64,000 nucleotides of DNA, taken from positions 62,001 through 126,000 of the forward strand of contig NZ_FCOI02000011.1 of NCBI RefSeq assembly GCF_001544795.2, in the 5' to 3' direction. This stretch comes from Caballeronia temeraria (GTDB taxonomy: Bacteria > Pseudomonadota > Gammaproteobacteria > Burkholderiales > Burkholderiaceae). How positions within the stretch are numbered: position 1 is the first letter of the stretch; each line of letters begins with the position of its first letter. This document shows positions 1 to 10,935 of the stretch, piece after piece. The notes under the pieces were generated by a model. That model searched no databases. It worked only from the letters and a program-made list of their open reading frames with translations, and had not been told where the DNA came from. Both the position numbers and the translations under genes were made by a program.

Positions 1-1404
1 CGCGTTACCGAGCGTCAGCGCGGCGCGTGCGTTGTTGAGCGGCGTCACGGTCATCGATGCATCCGCGTTGCGCAGCGATTGTCCCCCGCTCTTTTTGGCC
101 ACGGCGACCGGCGGCGCAGCGCGATCATCCTGATGCACTTGCGCCGATGCCGCCGCGCTGCTCGCCTCCTCGCCCTCGAACAGCTTGCGCGCTTTGGCGA
201 GCGCGTCGTTGGCTGCGTCGTAATTGTTCATCAACGATTGCGCGAGCGCGATCCCATACCAGTTCGACGCGGGATTGAGCGCCGTCTGATCCTCGATTTC
301 CGTTTTCAGCCGGCTCGCGACCTCGCGATAATCGCTCGCGAAACTCACCTGCAGCACGCGCGCGCGGGCACGCACGAACGCATATTCGGGCGATTGACGC
401 GGCTGCCGGTACGGCACGCGGCGCGCGCGGCCTTCCATATCGGCAATGCGATCGGTCGTGAGCGGGTGCGTGCGCACGTAGGGCGGCACGCCGTTGTCGG
501 CCATCGCCGAGCGGTCGAGACGCTCGAAGAACGCCGCCATCGCGTAGGGATCGTAGCCGGCGGCGGCGAGCATCTGGAATCCGACGCGATCGGCCTCGTG
601 CTCGGCCGCGCGCGAGAAGCGCAACTGGTTGTCGACGGCGTACGCCTGCCCGCCCATCGCGATGCCCATGCCCAGATCGCCGCTATGCGCGAGCAGGCCC
701 GCGAGCAGGCCGGCGACCATCGCGGCGAGCGCGGCGTAGGTGCTCTTTTCCTGCGTGCCGAGCATCCGCGCGATGTGACGTTGCAGCACGTGCCCCATCT
801 CGTGGCCGATGACGGACGCCAACTCGGATTCCGTCTGCGTCGCGGCGATCAGGCCGGTGTTCACGCCGATGAAGCCGCCGGGCATCGAAAACGCGTTGAT
901 CTGGGCGTCGCGCACGGCGAAAAGGTCGAAATCCGGCCGATACCCGCCGAGATACTGGGTGGCCGCCGCGGTGGAAAGCTTCGACGAGATCGAATCGAGG
1001 TAGTCGCGCAGCAGCCAGTCGTCGAGATAGTCGGGATCGGCGCGCACTTCGCGCATCATCTTCTCGCCGACCTTGCGCTCGGCCTGTGGCGTGAGCGAAC
1101 CGCCGGAGCCGTCGCCGAGATCCGGAAGTTGCACCGACGAAAGCGGCGCGCGCAGTCCGGACAGCGTGCCGGGACGGTTCGCGAAACGGCTTTCGGCGCC
1201 GCCATAGACGCCGAACACGCCTTCCGCGACATTGGCGGGCACTTCGCCGCCGCTGCTTTCCTGCGATGCGCGCAGTTGCGAGGCGGCGAGCGTGCCCGTC
1301 GAGCTTGCCGAAGACGAGCCGGATTGCGCCAGCGCCGCGGGCGGCATGGCGAGGGTGACGCACAACAGGCAGACGAGCGCGCGGCTCGGACGTGTCGAAT
1401 GCAT
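1..1404 (-). CDS. M48 family periplasmic metalloprotease (BepA-like), C-terminus cut by window edge
   Basis: Zinc metallopeptidase of family M48, probably acting in the periplasm on misassembled outer-membrane proteins as BepA does. The first 26 or so residues form a signal peptide ending in ALAQ. The catalytic HEMGH motif is at residues 201-205 and the third zinc ligand lies in AEHEAD at 267-272. A hydrophobic glycine-rich stretch lies between the two motifs. The reading frame stays open to base 1, so 468 codons are visible and the C-terminus, probably TPR-like as in BepA, is incomplete. It is divergent from moaC. Family call is firm; equivalence to BepA is an inference from architecture. 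Confidence 0.88.
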   Translation of the reverse strand, partial: MHSTRPSRALVCLLCVTLAMPPAALAQSGSSSASSTGTLAASQLRASQESSGGEVPANVAEGVFGVYGGAESRFANRPGTLSGLRAPLSSVQLPDLGDGSGGSLTPQAERKVGEKMMREVRADPDYLDDWLLRDYLDSISSKLSTAAATQYLGGYRPDFDLFAVRDAQINAFSMPGGFIGVNTGLIAATQTESELASVIGHEMGHVLQRHIARMLGTQEKSTYAALAAMVAGLLAGLLAHSGDLGMGIAMGGQAYAVDNQLRFSRAAEHEADRVGFQMLAAAGYDPYAMAAFFERLDRSAMADNGVPPYVRTHPLTTDRIADMEGRARRVPYRQPRQSPEYAFVRARARVLQVSFASDYREVASRLKTEIEDQTALNPASNWYGIALAQSLMNNYDAANDALAKARKLFEGEEASSAAASAQVHQDDRAAPPVAVAKKSGGQSLRNADASMTVTPLNNARAALTLGNA

Positions 1405-1568
1405 GGCGCGAAACGGACGAAGCGCCGATGGTCGGCTCGGAAATAAAAACGAGCTTATCGTATCAAGTGTTGCGCGCGATGCGTTTCAGGTCGGCCAATC
1501 CGTGTGGTTTCGCGGAAAAAAGCGCGCATTCACGCTGTTATGATAGGCGCCCATTCGAAGGAGACGCT

Positions 1569-2066
1569 ATGTCCGGACTCACCCATTTCGATGCCGCCGG
1601 CGAGGCGCACATGGTCGATGTCGGCGCGAAAAACGAAACGCGCCGTATCGCTGTTGCGCGCGGCTCGATCGCGATGCTCGCACCGACGCTCGCGCTGATC
1701 CGCGAAGGCCGCGCGAAGAAAGGCGATGTGCTCGGCGTCGCGCGCATCGCCGCGATTCAGGGTGCGAAGCGCACCGCCGATCTGATTCCGCTGTGTCATC
1801 CGCTGGCGCTGACGCGCGTGGCGGTCGATTTCGAGATCGATGAAGCGCTGCCCGGCGTGCATTGCGAGGTGCGCGTGGAGACGGTCGGGCGTACGGGCGT
1901 GGAGATGGAAGCGCTGACCGCCGTGCAGGTCGGGTTGCTGACCATTTACGACATGTGCAAGGCGGTCGATCGGGGGATGACCATCACCAATGTGAAGGTC
2001 ATGGAGAAGCATGGCGGGAAATCGGGGGATTGGGTGGCGGACGATCGCGCGTCGCCGGCACCCTGA
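1569..2066 (+). CDS. moaC: Cyclic pyranopterin monophosphate synthase MoaC
   Basis: Converts the MoaA product 3',8-cyclo-7,8-dihydro-GTP to cyclic pyranopterin monophosphate in molybdenum cofactor synthesis, in the cytoplasm. The 165-residue protein has the usual family length. The family motifs LIPLCHP (about residues 74-80) and [11 protein letters not shown] near the C-terminus carry the active-site lysine and glycine loop. ATG at 1569 is preceded by AAGGAG at the right distance, so the longer in-frame ORF starting upstream is not used. No other moa genes are adjacent; its neighbours are the divergent M48 protease and the convergent pglL. Confidence 0.96.
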   Translation: MSGLTHFDAAGEAHMVDVGAKNETRRIAVARGSIAMLAPTLALIREGRAKKGDVLGVARIAAIQGAKRTADLIPLCHPLALTRVAVDFEIDEALPGVHCEVRVETVGRTGVEMEALTAVQVGLLTIYDMCKAVDRGMTITNVKVMEKHGGKSGDWVADDRASPAP

Positions 2067-2072
2067 TCTCAC

Positions 2073-3878
2073 TTACTCCTCGTCATCGTCGTCCGAAGGC
2101 TTCTCGTCCGGCAGCGGCACGCCATACAGCTTCACCAGATCTGCCTTGAACGAAGCCAGCGGCTTGCCCGCATCATCGGCCATGTCGTAGACGGCCAAAA
2201 GCTGCTTCGGCCAGTCGTGCAACTGCGTCGAGAAGATCTTCAGACGCGCCATTGTGTCGAGCGCTTCCGCTTTCTGCCCGGCGAGCGCCTGAAGCACCGC
2301 ATAGCGACGCAACACGGTCTCGCCCGGCAACAGCGCAATCGCCTTTCGATGCGCCGCGAGTTTCTCACCGATATTCTGCGCGTTGATCGGCAGCAGCGTC
2401 GCCGCGCCGTACTCGCCCCACGCCGTGAACAGGAACGACGGATTGTCGCGATACTGCTCCGCCGGCCGCGAGCCGTAATACAGCACCTCGGCGCGGTTGT
2501 AGTCGCGCAAGGTCGGATACAACGCCGCGAGCCCGCCAAGCACGAGCACGACGTACAGGCCATACGACAGCGGCCGCGCGACCAGCCGCAAAGGCCGCGT
2601 CTCCAGCAAACCGATGACGAGCATCGCCGGCATCAAGAAGAACATGTACTGCTGCGGATATTCGACGAGCGCATGCATCATCAGCACGCCGAGCAGCGAG
2701 AGCGCAAAAATGCGCGCCGGCGTCTGCGGCGCACGCAGCACGCGAATCAGCCAGAACACGACGCCCGCGACCAGAATCGCCACACCGAGCGCACCCGTTT
2801 TCGCGAGCAGGTCGATGAAAATGTCGTGCGCATTGTTCGCGATCTCGACGCCGCCCAGATCGCGCACGAGGTCGAACTGATAACGCGGAAACTCGCCCCA
2901 GCCGACGCCCAGCAGCGGATGCGTCTTGAACATCGTCCAGCCGTACTTCCAGAGCGCGAGACGCGGCGCGATCTGACTCGCTTCCTGCATGCGCTCCGCC
3001 GCCGACTGCGCCAGCCCGAAGCCGTAGCGCACGTTCGCCCAGCGCACCGCCGCGTTCACCCCGAAGAAGACAAGCGCGAGCAGGACCGGCACGATCCACG
3101 CGCGGACATCGCGGCGCCCGGGACCGTCGAAGCCTTCCGAGGCGATCGGCCGTCCGATCACGAAAGCCATCCAGAAACCGGCGACGACGATCACCGCCGT
3201 CTGCAGCCACGGCCCGCGCGACACGGTGAGCGCGAGCCCGAGCGAATACACCGCCGACAGAATCAGCCACAACACGACCGGCAGCCGCCGCGACTGCACG
3301 AAGTAAAGCGCGCCCGCCAGCGCGAACGCGATCACGGTCGCAAGATGATTCGCCTGCGCCATGTTGCCGAACGGACGTCTTTCGATCATCACGTTGTACG
3401 CGACCACGAACGGCGTGAACTTCACTTCGAGATGCAGCAACTGCACGATCTGACAGAAGACCGCGAACAATCCGCCGACCATCAACGCCGCCGCGCCGAT
3501 ACGCAGCGTCTTCTCGCCCAGCCCCGCCCGCACGAGCCCAAATCCCGTATGCACCGCGACGAACGACGCGAGCAGGTACGCACCGCCGAGCCAGTTCATC
3601 GACGGCTGCGCGATCGGCAACAGCACCGTCTGCGCGACGAGCAGCGCACCGAACGCGAGCGGCATCAGCGCGACGACCGGCGACGCGAATGGCACTTTCG
3701 GCTCGGACACGCGCACGAGCAGCGCGACCGTCGCACCGAGCGCCAGATAAAGCGCGAGCGCGCTGTATTCGGCGTAGAAGGTCGGAATCGGATACGTATG
3801 GTTGACGACGCCAAAAGGAATCGTCAACGCAAGGCAAAGGACGGCGAAACAGAGAAAGCGCGCGTATTGGGAAGGCAT
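2073..3878 (-). CDS. pglL: PglL-type O-oligosaccharyltransferase (Wzy/ligase family)
   Basis: Polytopic inner-membrane protein of 601 residues from the Wzy/O-antigen ligase superfamily, predicted to move a lipid-linked glycan onto protein Ser/Thr in the periplasm. About a dozen hydrophobic helices are visible. A large periplasmic loop near residue 350 contains WGEFPRYQFDLV and NNAHDIFIDLLAKTG, the family's conserved His-containing segment. The C-terminal 150 or so residues are soluble and end in an acidic tail (DDDDEE). It follows a type IV pilin gene on the same strand after about 180 bases, the arrangement typical of a pilin-modifying PglL/TfpO enzyme. A WaaL or Wzy role cannot be excluded, but no LPS genes are nearby. 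Confidence 0.85.
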   Translation of the reverse strand: MPSQYARFLCFAVLCLALTIPFGVVNHTYPIPTFYAEYSALALYLALGATVALLVRVSEPKVPFASPVVALMPLAFGALLVAQTVLLPIAQPSMNWLGGAYLLASFVAVHTGFGLVRAGLGEKTLRIGAAALMVGGLFAVFCQIVQLLHLEVKFTPFVVAYNVMIERRPFGNMAQANHLATVIAFALAGALYFVQSRRLPVVLWLILSAVYSLGLALTVSRGPWLQTAVIVVAGFWMAFVIGRPIASEGFDGPGRRDVRAWIVPVLLALVFFGVNAAVRWANVRYGFGLAQSAAERMQEASQIAPRLALWKYGWTMFKTHPLLGVGWGEFPRYQFDLVRDLGGVEIANNAHDIFIDLLAKTGALGVAILVAGVVFWLIRVLRAPQTPARIFALSLLGVLMMHALVEYPQQYMFFLMPAMLVIGLLETRPLRLVARPLSYGLYVVLVLGGLAALYPTLRDYNRAEVLYYGSRPAEQYRDNPSFLFTAWGEYGAATLLPINAQNIGEKLAAHRKAIALLPGETVLRRYAVLQALAGQKAEALDTMARLKIFSTQLHDWPKQLLAVYDMADDAGKPLASFKADLVKLYGVPLPDEKPSDDDDEE

Positions 3879-4059
3879 GAGGGACTGGGAATCTCGGCAA
3901 CCGGCGCACTATACAAAACTTTGCCCCCGCTGTCCGTCGAACCGCCGGAATTGCTACGAAATCGCTGCCTTTCTCGCAAAAACGACGGTGCGAACGCGCG
4001 GCAGCATCGTAAATCGTGCCGCCGCGCCTCGTCTCATGCACGTTCGTCTTTCGCGTGAC

Positions 4060-4572
4060 TTACGCGCGGCATTCCGGGGGCGCGAGATTTGGCGGCAAGG
4101 TCGCCGCTTGTGCGGGCGTTGGGCCGGCGCCCGGCGCGGGCAACGACGATTCCGTTTTCGCGCCGGCGAAGCACTCCCACGTCACCGATCCGGCCTGCAC
4201 CGCGCCACGCAGGAGCGCGACGCGCGAAGTCGGCGTATCGGCGTTATCGGGCGTCGATGGCACGAGCACGAGCGTGTTCGAGCCCGCGGGCGCGACGCGC
4301 GTCGTGTATGCGATCGTGATCTGCCCGTTGTCGCTGTCGACGTGGATCGACTCCACGTTGCGCGTGCCCGGCGGCGCCGCGAAGCCGCCCGCGAGATCCG
4401 CGCCGCTCGACGCATTCTCCGCCACCGCGAGCCGCGCGCCCGCCGCGAGCGTCATGCCCTCGCCCACGCGGCTTCGCGCCAGATAATCCTGATACGCCGG
4501 AATTGCATACGCCGCGACCACGCCGACGATCGCAAGCACGATCATCAGCTCGATCAGCGTGAAGCCGCGCAT
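4060..4572 (-). CDS. Type IV major pilin-like protein (PilA)
   Basis: Type IV prepilin of 170 residues. The start is set at 4572 because [11 protein letters not shown] there is a canonical short leader for prepilin peptidase, with cleavage after Gly3, N-methyl-Phe and the conserved Glu5; GAAGGA precedes it. A longer frame opening at 4662 would put an unlikely 30 residues before the leader. The hydrophobic N-terminal helix runs to about residue 28 ([12 protein letters not shown]). Two C-terminal cysteines, in VTWECF and PPEC, would close the D-region disulfide loop. The loop is rich in Pro, Ala and Thr, which suits O-glycosylation by the adjacent pglL product. Other pilus assembly genes are not in the window. 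Confidence 0.9.
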   Translation of the reverse strand: MRGFTLIELMIVLAIVGVVAAYAIPAYQDYLARSRVGEGMTLAAGARLAVAENASSGADLAGGFAAPPGTRNVESIHVDSDNGQITIAYTTRVAPAGSNTLVLVPSTPDNADTPTSRVALLRGAVQAGSVTWECFAGAKTESSLPAPGAGPTPAQAATLPPNLAPPECRA

Positions 4573-4762
4573 CAGTGCATCCTTCGCACGCCCATACCAC
4601 CACGCGCGCGGTTCACGCGACGCGTCCAGAACACAAACCAACGTTGTCATTGCCGCTCCCAAAAATACAGAAAAGCGCCCTTTCCGCGCGATGCGGTCAG
4701 GACGCTTCGATCGTATTGAAGGAGCGGGTCGCGCGGCAGTCAGCCGAACGGCCTAGGAGAAT

Positions 4763-5473
4763 TCAACTCGGCGCGCGATTGCCTTCGCCGAGCGCGCGCC
4801 GTTTGAGCAGCCAGCCCAGCGCGACGACGAAGAACGCGCCTGTGGCGCGGGCCAGGTATCCAACGAGCTCCGTATTGAGCGCGGGCCATCGGTCGATGAA
4901 CGGATCGTCGATGATGAGACCGCCCGCGATCCATCCGAGCAAGCCCGCGCCGAGCAGCACGACAACCGGAAAACGGTCGAGCAGCTTCAGCACCAACGTG
5001 CTGCCCCACACGATGAGCGGAATGCTCACGATCAGGCCGAAGATCACCAAGGTCAGCCGATGACGCGGATCGGCAGCTTCGGCCGCGCCCGCAATGGCGA
5101 TCACGTTGTCGAGGCTCATCACGGCATCCGCGACGATGATCGTCTTCACCGCCGCCCACAGCCGTTCGGATGCGTTGATCTGATGCTCGTCGTGATCCGG
5201 CTGCATCAGCTTCACGCCGATCCACAGAAGCAGCATGCCGCCCAGGAACTTGAGAAACGGAATGTCGAGCAGCAGCACCGCGAACGCGATCAGCACGACG
5301 CGCAGGACGATCGCGCCGAGCGTGCCGAACACAATGCCGCGCGTGCGCTGCCGATCCGGCAGATTGCGGCAGGCGAGCGCGATCACGACAGCGTTATCGC
5401 CGCCGAGCAGGATGTCGATCACGATGATCTGAACGACTGCGCCCCAATGGAGCGTCGAGAAGAATTCGAGCAT
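4763..5473 (-). CDS. TerC family integral membrane protein
   Basis: Seven-helix TerC-family inner-membrane protein, 236 residues. The diagnostic acidic intramembrane motifs are present: DILLGGDNAVVIALA at about residues 20-34 and DAVMSLDNVIAIAG at about 116-129. Family members are linked to metal ion export (Mn or Ca) or tellurite resistance; which one applies here cannot be told. The gene starts just beyond the sucCD terminator and points away from it, so it is probably transcribed separately. Confidence 0.9.
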   Translation of the reverse strand: MLEFFSTLHWGAVVQIIVIDILLGGDNAVVIALACRNLPDRQRTRGIVFGTLGAIVLRVVLIAFAVLLLDIPFLKFLGGMLLLWIGVKLMQPDHDEHQINASERLWAAVKTIIVADAVMSLDNVIAIAGAAEAADPRHRLTLVIFGLIVSIPLIVWGSTLVLKLLDRFPVVVLLGAGLLGWIAGGLIIDDPFIDRWPALNTELVGYLARATGAFFVVALGWLLKRRALGEGNRAPS

Positions 5474-5485
5474 GAGGCAGCAATA

Positions 5486-5520
5486 AAAAAAAGCGAGGAA
5501 GCAGCGCTCCCTCGCTTTTC
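5486..5520 (-). terminator. Rho-independent terminator of sucCD
   Basis: An inverted repeat, AAGCGAGG at 5491-5498 and CCTCGCTT at 5510-5517, lies 3' of sucD. Read on the minus strand the stem is followed by a run of eight T. It separates sucCD from the TerC gene. Confidence 0.85.
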
Positions 5521-5596
5521 ATCGACCAGTTTTTGGCAATTCACGAAAGGAATCAGTAAGAGTACCAAACCCTCGCGTAATTTGCCCGCTTCCCGA

Positions 5597-6478
5597 TCAG
5601 AGAACCGACTTCAGCAGACGCGCCATTTCCGACGGATTCTTCGTGACCTTGATGCCGCACGCGTCCATGATTTCGAGCTTGGCATCAGCCGTGTCCGCAC
5701 CGCCCGAGATCAGCGCGCCAGCGTGGCCCATGCGCTTGCCCGGGGGCGCCGTCACGCCCGCGATGAAGCCGACGACCGGCTTCTTCATGTTGTCCTTGAT
5801 CCAGTAAGCGGCGTTCGCTTCGTCCGGACCGCCGATCTCGCCGATCATGATGACGGCGTCCGTTTCAGGATCGTCGTTGAACATCTGCATCACGTCGATG
5901 TGCTTCAGACCGTTGATCGGATCGCCGCCGATACCGACCGCCGACGACTGGCCGAGGCCCAGCGCCGTCAGTTGGCCCACTGCTTCATACGTCAGCGTGC
6001 CCGAACGCGACACGACGCCGATGCGGCCCTTCTTGTGGATGTGACCCGGCATGATGCCGATCTTCAGCTCGTCCGGCGTGATCGTGCCGGGGCAGTTCGG
6101 TCCGAGCAGCAGCGTCTTGCGATTTTCGCGGCGCATGCGGTCCTTGATTTCGAGCATGTCGCGAACCGGAATGCCTTCCGTGATGCAGATCGCGAGATCG
6201 AGATCGGCCTCGACGGCTTCCCAGATCGCAGCGGCTGCGCCCGCGGGCGGCACGTAGATCACCGAAACGGTCGCGCCGGTTTCGGCCTTCGCTTCCTTGA
6301 CGGACGCGTAGATGGGAATGCCTTCGAAGTCTTCGCCCGCGCGCTTCGGGTTCACACCCGCGACGTATGCTTCACGGCCGTTCGCGTATTCGCGGCAGGC
6401 GCGCGTGTGGAACTGGCCGGTCTTGCCGGTGATGCCCTGCGTGATGACCTTCGTGTCTTTGTTGATCAGAATCGACAT
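5597..6478 (-). CDS. sucD: Succinyl-CoA synthetase alpha subunit
   Basis: Alpha subunit of succinate-CoA ligase (ADP-forming) of the TCA cycle. It holds the CoA-binding domain and the phosphohistidine. The 293 residues match the family. Visible signatures are TGKTGQFHTRACREYANG near the N-terminus (CoA site), LLGPNCPGTI, SRSGTLTYEA, and GHAGALISGG near residue 247, which contains the phosphorylated His. It lies 98 bases downstream of sucC on the same strand and the pair ends at a strong terminator. Confidence 0.98.
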   Translation of the reverse strand: MSILINKDTKVITQGITGKTGQFHTRACREYANGREAYVAGVNPKRAGEDFEGIPIYASVKEAKAETGATVSVIYVPPAGAAAAIWEAVEADLDLAICITEGIPVRDMLEIKDRMRRENRKTLLLGPNCPGTITPDELKIGIMPGHIHKKGRIGVVSRSGTLTYEAVGQLTALGLGQSSAVGIGGDPINGLKHIDVMQMFNDDPETDAVIMIGEIGGPDEANAAYWIKDNMKKPVVGFIAGVTAPPGKRMGHAGALISGGADTADAKLEIMDACGIKVTKNPSEMARLLKSVL

Positions 6479-6576
6479 GTAGTGACCTCTGTTCGTTTGG
6501 CGTCGCCATGCAAAAAGCCAGGCGCCGCCATTCGTATCTGGTGGAACGCTCTCTTAAGGCAGCAAGCGAAACGCGC

Positions 6577-7743
6577 TTACTTGCCTTCGGCTGCCGCAAC
6601 GACCTTCTGCGCGGCTTCTTCCATGCTGTCCGCCGAGATGATCGGCAGGCCCGAGTCAGCCAGCATCTTCTTGCCGAGGTCTTCGTTCGTGCCCTTCATG
6701 CGCACGACGAGCGGCACCTTCAGGTCCACGGCCTTCGACGCAACGATCACGCCTTCCGCGATCACGTCGCAGCGCATGATGCCGCCGAAGATGTTCACGA
6801 GGATCGCCTTCAGGTTCGGGTTCTTGAGCATCAGCTTGAACGCTTCGGTCACCTTCTCGGTCGTCGCACCGCCGCCGACGTCGAGGAAGTTGGCCGGCTC
6901 GCCGCCGAACAGCTTGATGGTGTCCATCGTCGCCATCGCGAGGCCTGCGCCGTTCACGAGACAGCCGATGTTGCCGTCGAGCGAGATGTACGCGAGGTCG
7001 AACTTCGACGCTTCGACTTCAGCCGGATCTTCTTCGTCCAGATCGCGATACGCGACGATTTCCGGATGACGGAAGAGCGCGTTCGAATCGAAGTTGAACT
7101 TGGCGTCGAGCGCGATCACCTTGCCGTCGCCGGTCACGATCAGCGGGTTGATTTCCGCGAGCGATGCGTCGGTTTCGAAGAACGCCTTGTAGAGGCCTTG
7201 CAGGATCGCGCGTGCTTGCGGGATCGATGCGTCCGGAATGCCGATCTTGCGTGCGAGGTCATCGGCGTCTGCGTCCTGCAGACCCGTCGACGGTTCGACG
7301 GCGAACTTGTGCAGCAGCTCGGGCGTCTTTTCCGCGACTTCTTCGATGTCCATGCCGCCTTCGCTCGACGCCATCACGACGATCTTCTGCGAAACACGGT
7401 CGAGCACGAGGCCGACGTACAGTTCCTTCTTGATGTCCGCGCCTTCTTCGATCAGCAGGCGGTTCACCTTCTGGCCTTCGGGACCGGTCTGGTGCGTGAC
7501 GAGCTGCATGCCGAGGATCTGGTTCGCGTATTCGCGGACCTGCTCGATCGACTTGGCGACCTTCACGCCACCGCCCTTACCGCGGCCGCCGGCGTGAATC
7601 TGCGCCTTGACGACCCAAACCGGGCCGCCCAGCTCTTCCGCGGCCTTGACCGCATCATCCACCGAGAACACGGGTTTGCCGCGCGGGACCGCGACGCCGA
7701 ATTTCCGCAGGATTTCCTTACCCTGGTACTCGTGAATCTTCAT
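6577..7743 (-). CDS. sucC: Succinyl-CoA synthetase beta subunit
   Basis: Beta subunit of succinate-CoA ligase, 388 residues, the same length as the E. coli enzyme. It starts [17 protein letters not shown] at 7743; the much longer open frame upstream is not coding. The ATP-grasp segment ([15 protein letters not shown]), the metal site [14 protein letters not shown] and the C-terminal [12 protein letters not shown] loop are all recognisable. First gene of the sucC-sucD operon. Confidence 0.98.
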   Translation of the reverse strand: MKIHEYQGKEILRKFGVAVPRGKPVFSVDDAVKAAEELGGPVWVVKAQIHAGGRGKGGGVKVAKSIEQVREYANQILGMQLVTHQTGPEGQKVNRLLIEEGADIKKELYVGLVLDRVSQKIVVMASSEGGMDIEEVAEKTPELLHKFAVEPSTGLQDADADDLARKIGIPDASIPQARAILQGLYKAFFETDASLAEINPLIVTGDGKVIALDAKFNFDSNALFRHPEIVAYRDLDEEDPAEVEASKFDLAYISLDGNIGCLVNGAGLAMATMDTIKLFGGEPANFLDVGGGATTEKVTEAFKLMLKNPNLKAILVNIFGGIMRCDVIAEGVIVASKAVDLKVPLVVRMKGTNEDLGKKMLADSGLPIISADSMEEAAQKVVAAAEGK

Positions 7744-7850
7744 GCGTGATTCCTTCAGTCTGAGAGTTGGAGTGAACTTCTGTTTATTGAACCGCTGATT
7801 CTTCGATTCTTGTTTGAATTCCGTACCTGCGCGCAAACGCTGCCTGCGCG

Positions 7851-8489
7851 CTATGAGGCGGACTTTGTCTCCGGTCTGTCTTGTACCGCTGTTCCGGATT
7901 GGGATTGTTCGGTGGGCGCGTGGCCGAACCAGCGCGGGTAATGTTCCTTGACCGCGGGTCCGTCGAAACGCAATGCATGGCAGCGGCCGAGTTGAAACGG
8001 CGGCTCTTCCTGCTTTCCGTCGACGTGGGCCTGGTCGAACGGATTGCCGTCCTCGATCTTCCAGACATCGCCCGCGAATGCCTGAATGGCCGCGGTCGGC
8101 AAGATACCGCACAACTCGGTGAGATGCGTGCAGCCGGCGGTGCCGCGCAGCAGCGTGGTGGCTTCGCGGCGAAAACTTTTGAGCAGATTGAGCCCGATGA
8201 GCTGGCGATAAACCGGATTGGACTCGGCGCACAAACCGCCATAGGGCGACCAGTCGGACGACGCTTCGACGTCGACGATGGTGAGCCCGCGGTCGATGGT
8301 AATGCGCAGCCAGAGTTCATGGATCGGCAGGCCGTGAGGCCGGACGCCCGTCGCGAGCTTGAAGTCGCGCGGCTTTTCATCGGTTAAACAGGCTTCGATA
8401 TCCCACAGGCCGTCATCGCGTTCGAACGCTTCCACTCGAATCGCGCGGCGATGGCGCAATTGTCGGGGAGCGGGAGGCGAGAGAGGCAT
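7851..8489 (-). CDS. DUF2889 domain protein
   Basis: Uncharacterised 212-residue soluble protein of the DUF2889 family, common in beta-proteobacteria. The family pattern is visible: an N-terminal [20 protein letters not shown] segment, then a domain with [20 protein letters not shown] and [11 protein letters not shown]. The C-terminal 25 residues look disordered. Function is unknown. It lies between sucC and recX on the same strand, with about 100 bases to each, so it is probably an independent unit. Confidence 0.8.
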   Translation of the reverse strand: MPLSPPAPRQLRHRRAIRVEAFERDDGLWDIEACLTDEKPRDFKLATGVRPHGLPIHELWLRITIDRGLTIVDVEASSDWSPYGGLCAESNPVYRQLIGLNLLKSFRREATTLLRGTAGCTHLTELCGILPTAAIQAFAGDVWKIEDGNPFDQAHVDGKQEEPPFQLGRCHALRFDGPAVKEHYPRWFGHAPTEQSQSGTAVQDRPETKSAS

Positions 8490-8601
8490 GCTGGAGTGAG
8501 CCGGTACGGGGAAAACCGTGGAATTTTAGCATATTGGGTATTTCGAGCCGCGCATGCGCCTGACGAATGGAACGTGCGTGCGGATCGAACGCGCGCGGCG
8601 C

Positions 8602-9561
8602 TCAGTCGTCGACGATTTCTTCGGCCCAGTCTTCGTCGCCGCCCTTCAGGATCTTGCCGATCGTGCCGCTCGAAAATCCCCGCGCCGCCAGGAAGCGCGC
8701 CTGCTTGGCACGCTCGGCCGGCGTCTCGGGCACCACACCGTATTTCTTCTCCCACACGGCATGGGCGCGCGCGGTTTCGGACTGCGCGAGCTTGTCGGCG
8801 GTTTCGCTGATGAGCGTATCGCCGACGGCGTGACGCTTCAGTTCGCTAATGATCCGGCTGCCGCCCATGCGCGACGCCCGCCGATGCACGACGCTCTCGA
8901 CGAAGCGCTCGTTCGACAGCCAGCCATCGCGCTCGAGACTGTCGAGCAGCGATTCGAGCGAATCGGCTTCCTCGACATACGGACGCAGCTTGCGCGACAA
9001 CTCCGCGCGGCTGTATTCGCGACGCGACAGGAACGCGAGCGCGCGGCCCTTCAAGGAGCGTTGCGGACGTTTGGGATTGTTGGCTTCACTCGCCGATGTC
9101 TTGCGCGCGCGCTGGCTGGAGCGGCTATAGACGGAATCGCCGAATTCGGCGGACTCGGCGGGCGGCGCTTCGGAAGGCGCACATTGCTCGAAGGGCTCGA
9201 ATGGATCGGCGTCTTCGAATGGATTGGCGAAGGAATCTGAAGCTTCCGGCGCGCGATCAGCGGGAGACGCCTTTGGCTGTTCCGTCGCTTGCCGCATCAA
9301 CGCGCGAGCTTGTTCGAGTCGCGCGGCACGATCACCCGCGCCGACGCTGCGTTCAGCGTCTTTGGCCGGCTCGAAAACGCGACGCGCCGGCGCGAATGAT
9401 TTCGCGCCGGCGCGTTCCTTGTTGCTGCGCTTGAAGCCGCCCGATTTCGAAGACGCACCGCGCCGCTCGCTGCTTCGTTCGTAGCGATCGACGGATTCGG
9501 AACCGTCGCCGGTTCCTTCATCCGCCGTGTCTGTCTTCGAACCGAACCGGCGCTTCTGCAT
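8602..9561 (-). CDS. recX: RecX recombination regulator with a long N-terminal extension
   Basis: RecX binds RecA filaments and limits their growth. The RecX domain fills the last 150 or so residues (from ALAFLSRREYSRAELSRKL; later FLAARGFSSGTIGKIL). The first 165 residues are a low-complexity Ser/Arg/Ala/Glu-rich extension, which doubles the protein to 319 residues compared with 166 in E. coli. ATG at 9561 has AAGGA very close upstream, and recA ends only 19 bases before it, so co-transcription with recA is expected. A shorter internal start cannot be excluded, but the frame is open throughout with normal codon use. Confidence 0.88.
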   Translation of the reverse strand: MQKRRFGSKTDTADEGTGDGSESVDRYERSSERRGASSKSGGFKRSNKERAGAKSFAPARRVFEPAKDAERSVGAGDRAARLEQARALMRQATEQPKASPADRAPEASDSFANPFEDADPFEPFEQCAPSEAPPAESAEFGDSVYSRSSQRARKTSASEANNPKRPQRSLKGRALAFLSRREYSRAELSRKLRPYVEEADSLESLLDSLERDGWLSNERFVESVVHRRASRMGGSRIISELKRHAVGDTLISETADKLAQSETARAHAVWEKKYGVVPETPAERAKQARFLAARGFSSGTIGKILKGGDEDWAEEIVDD

Positions 9562-9580
9562 CTTCCTTCAGGCTCGATGC

Positions 9581-10651
<1,071 letters not shown>

Positions 10652-10753
10652 GAATCGTCCTTTGCTATGATGAACGGCGTCTGAGGCAGTGTTCACGGGC
10701 TTTTCCGCTGCTCGATCAAGCATACGAAACCACCCTTTCCACTCACGCAGACA

Positions 10754-10769
10754 CTGTATAAAAAAACAG
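10754..10769 (-). promoter_or_regulatory. LexA (SOS) box of recA
   Basis: A perfect CTGT-N8-ACAG palindrome with an A/T-only spacer lies 103 bases upstream of the recA start. Read on the minus strand it overlaps a plausible promoter, with TTGCAA as -35 and TACAGT as -10 at 17-base spacing, so LexA would block RNA polymerase directly. Confidence 0.9.
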
Positions 10770-10935
10770 TAGTTTTTGCAAGTACGTTGCGCGTGGGCGC
10801 AGCTTTTTTTCCACGCCGCACGAAACACGCAAAAACCACGCACACCTTGGAGACCGCCGCGCCGGGCGACACACGGTGCCGGCAATGCCGATGCGCTTCA
10901 TCGCGCATGCATGGCGTACACAGGCGCACACGACG

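Noticed and set aside
79..1446. 455-codon open frame opposite the M48 protease gene
   Set aside because: It is antisense to a gene with complete catalytic motifs; its Arg/Ala/His-rich composition is typical of shadow frames in GC-rich DNA.
2217..4058. 613-codon frame on the plus strand opposite pglL
   Set aside because: Highly charged, no RBS or family motif, and antisense to a clear membrane protein gene.
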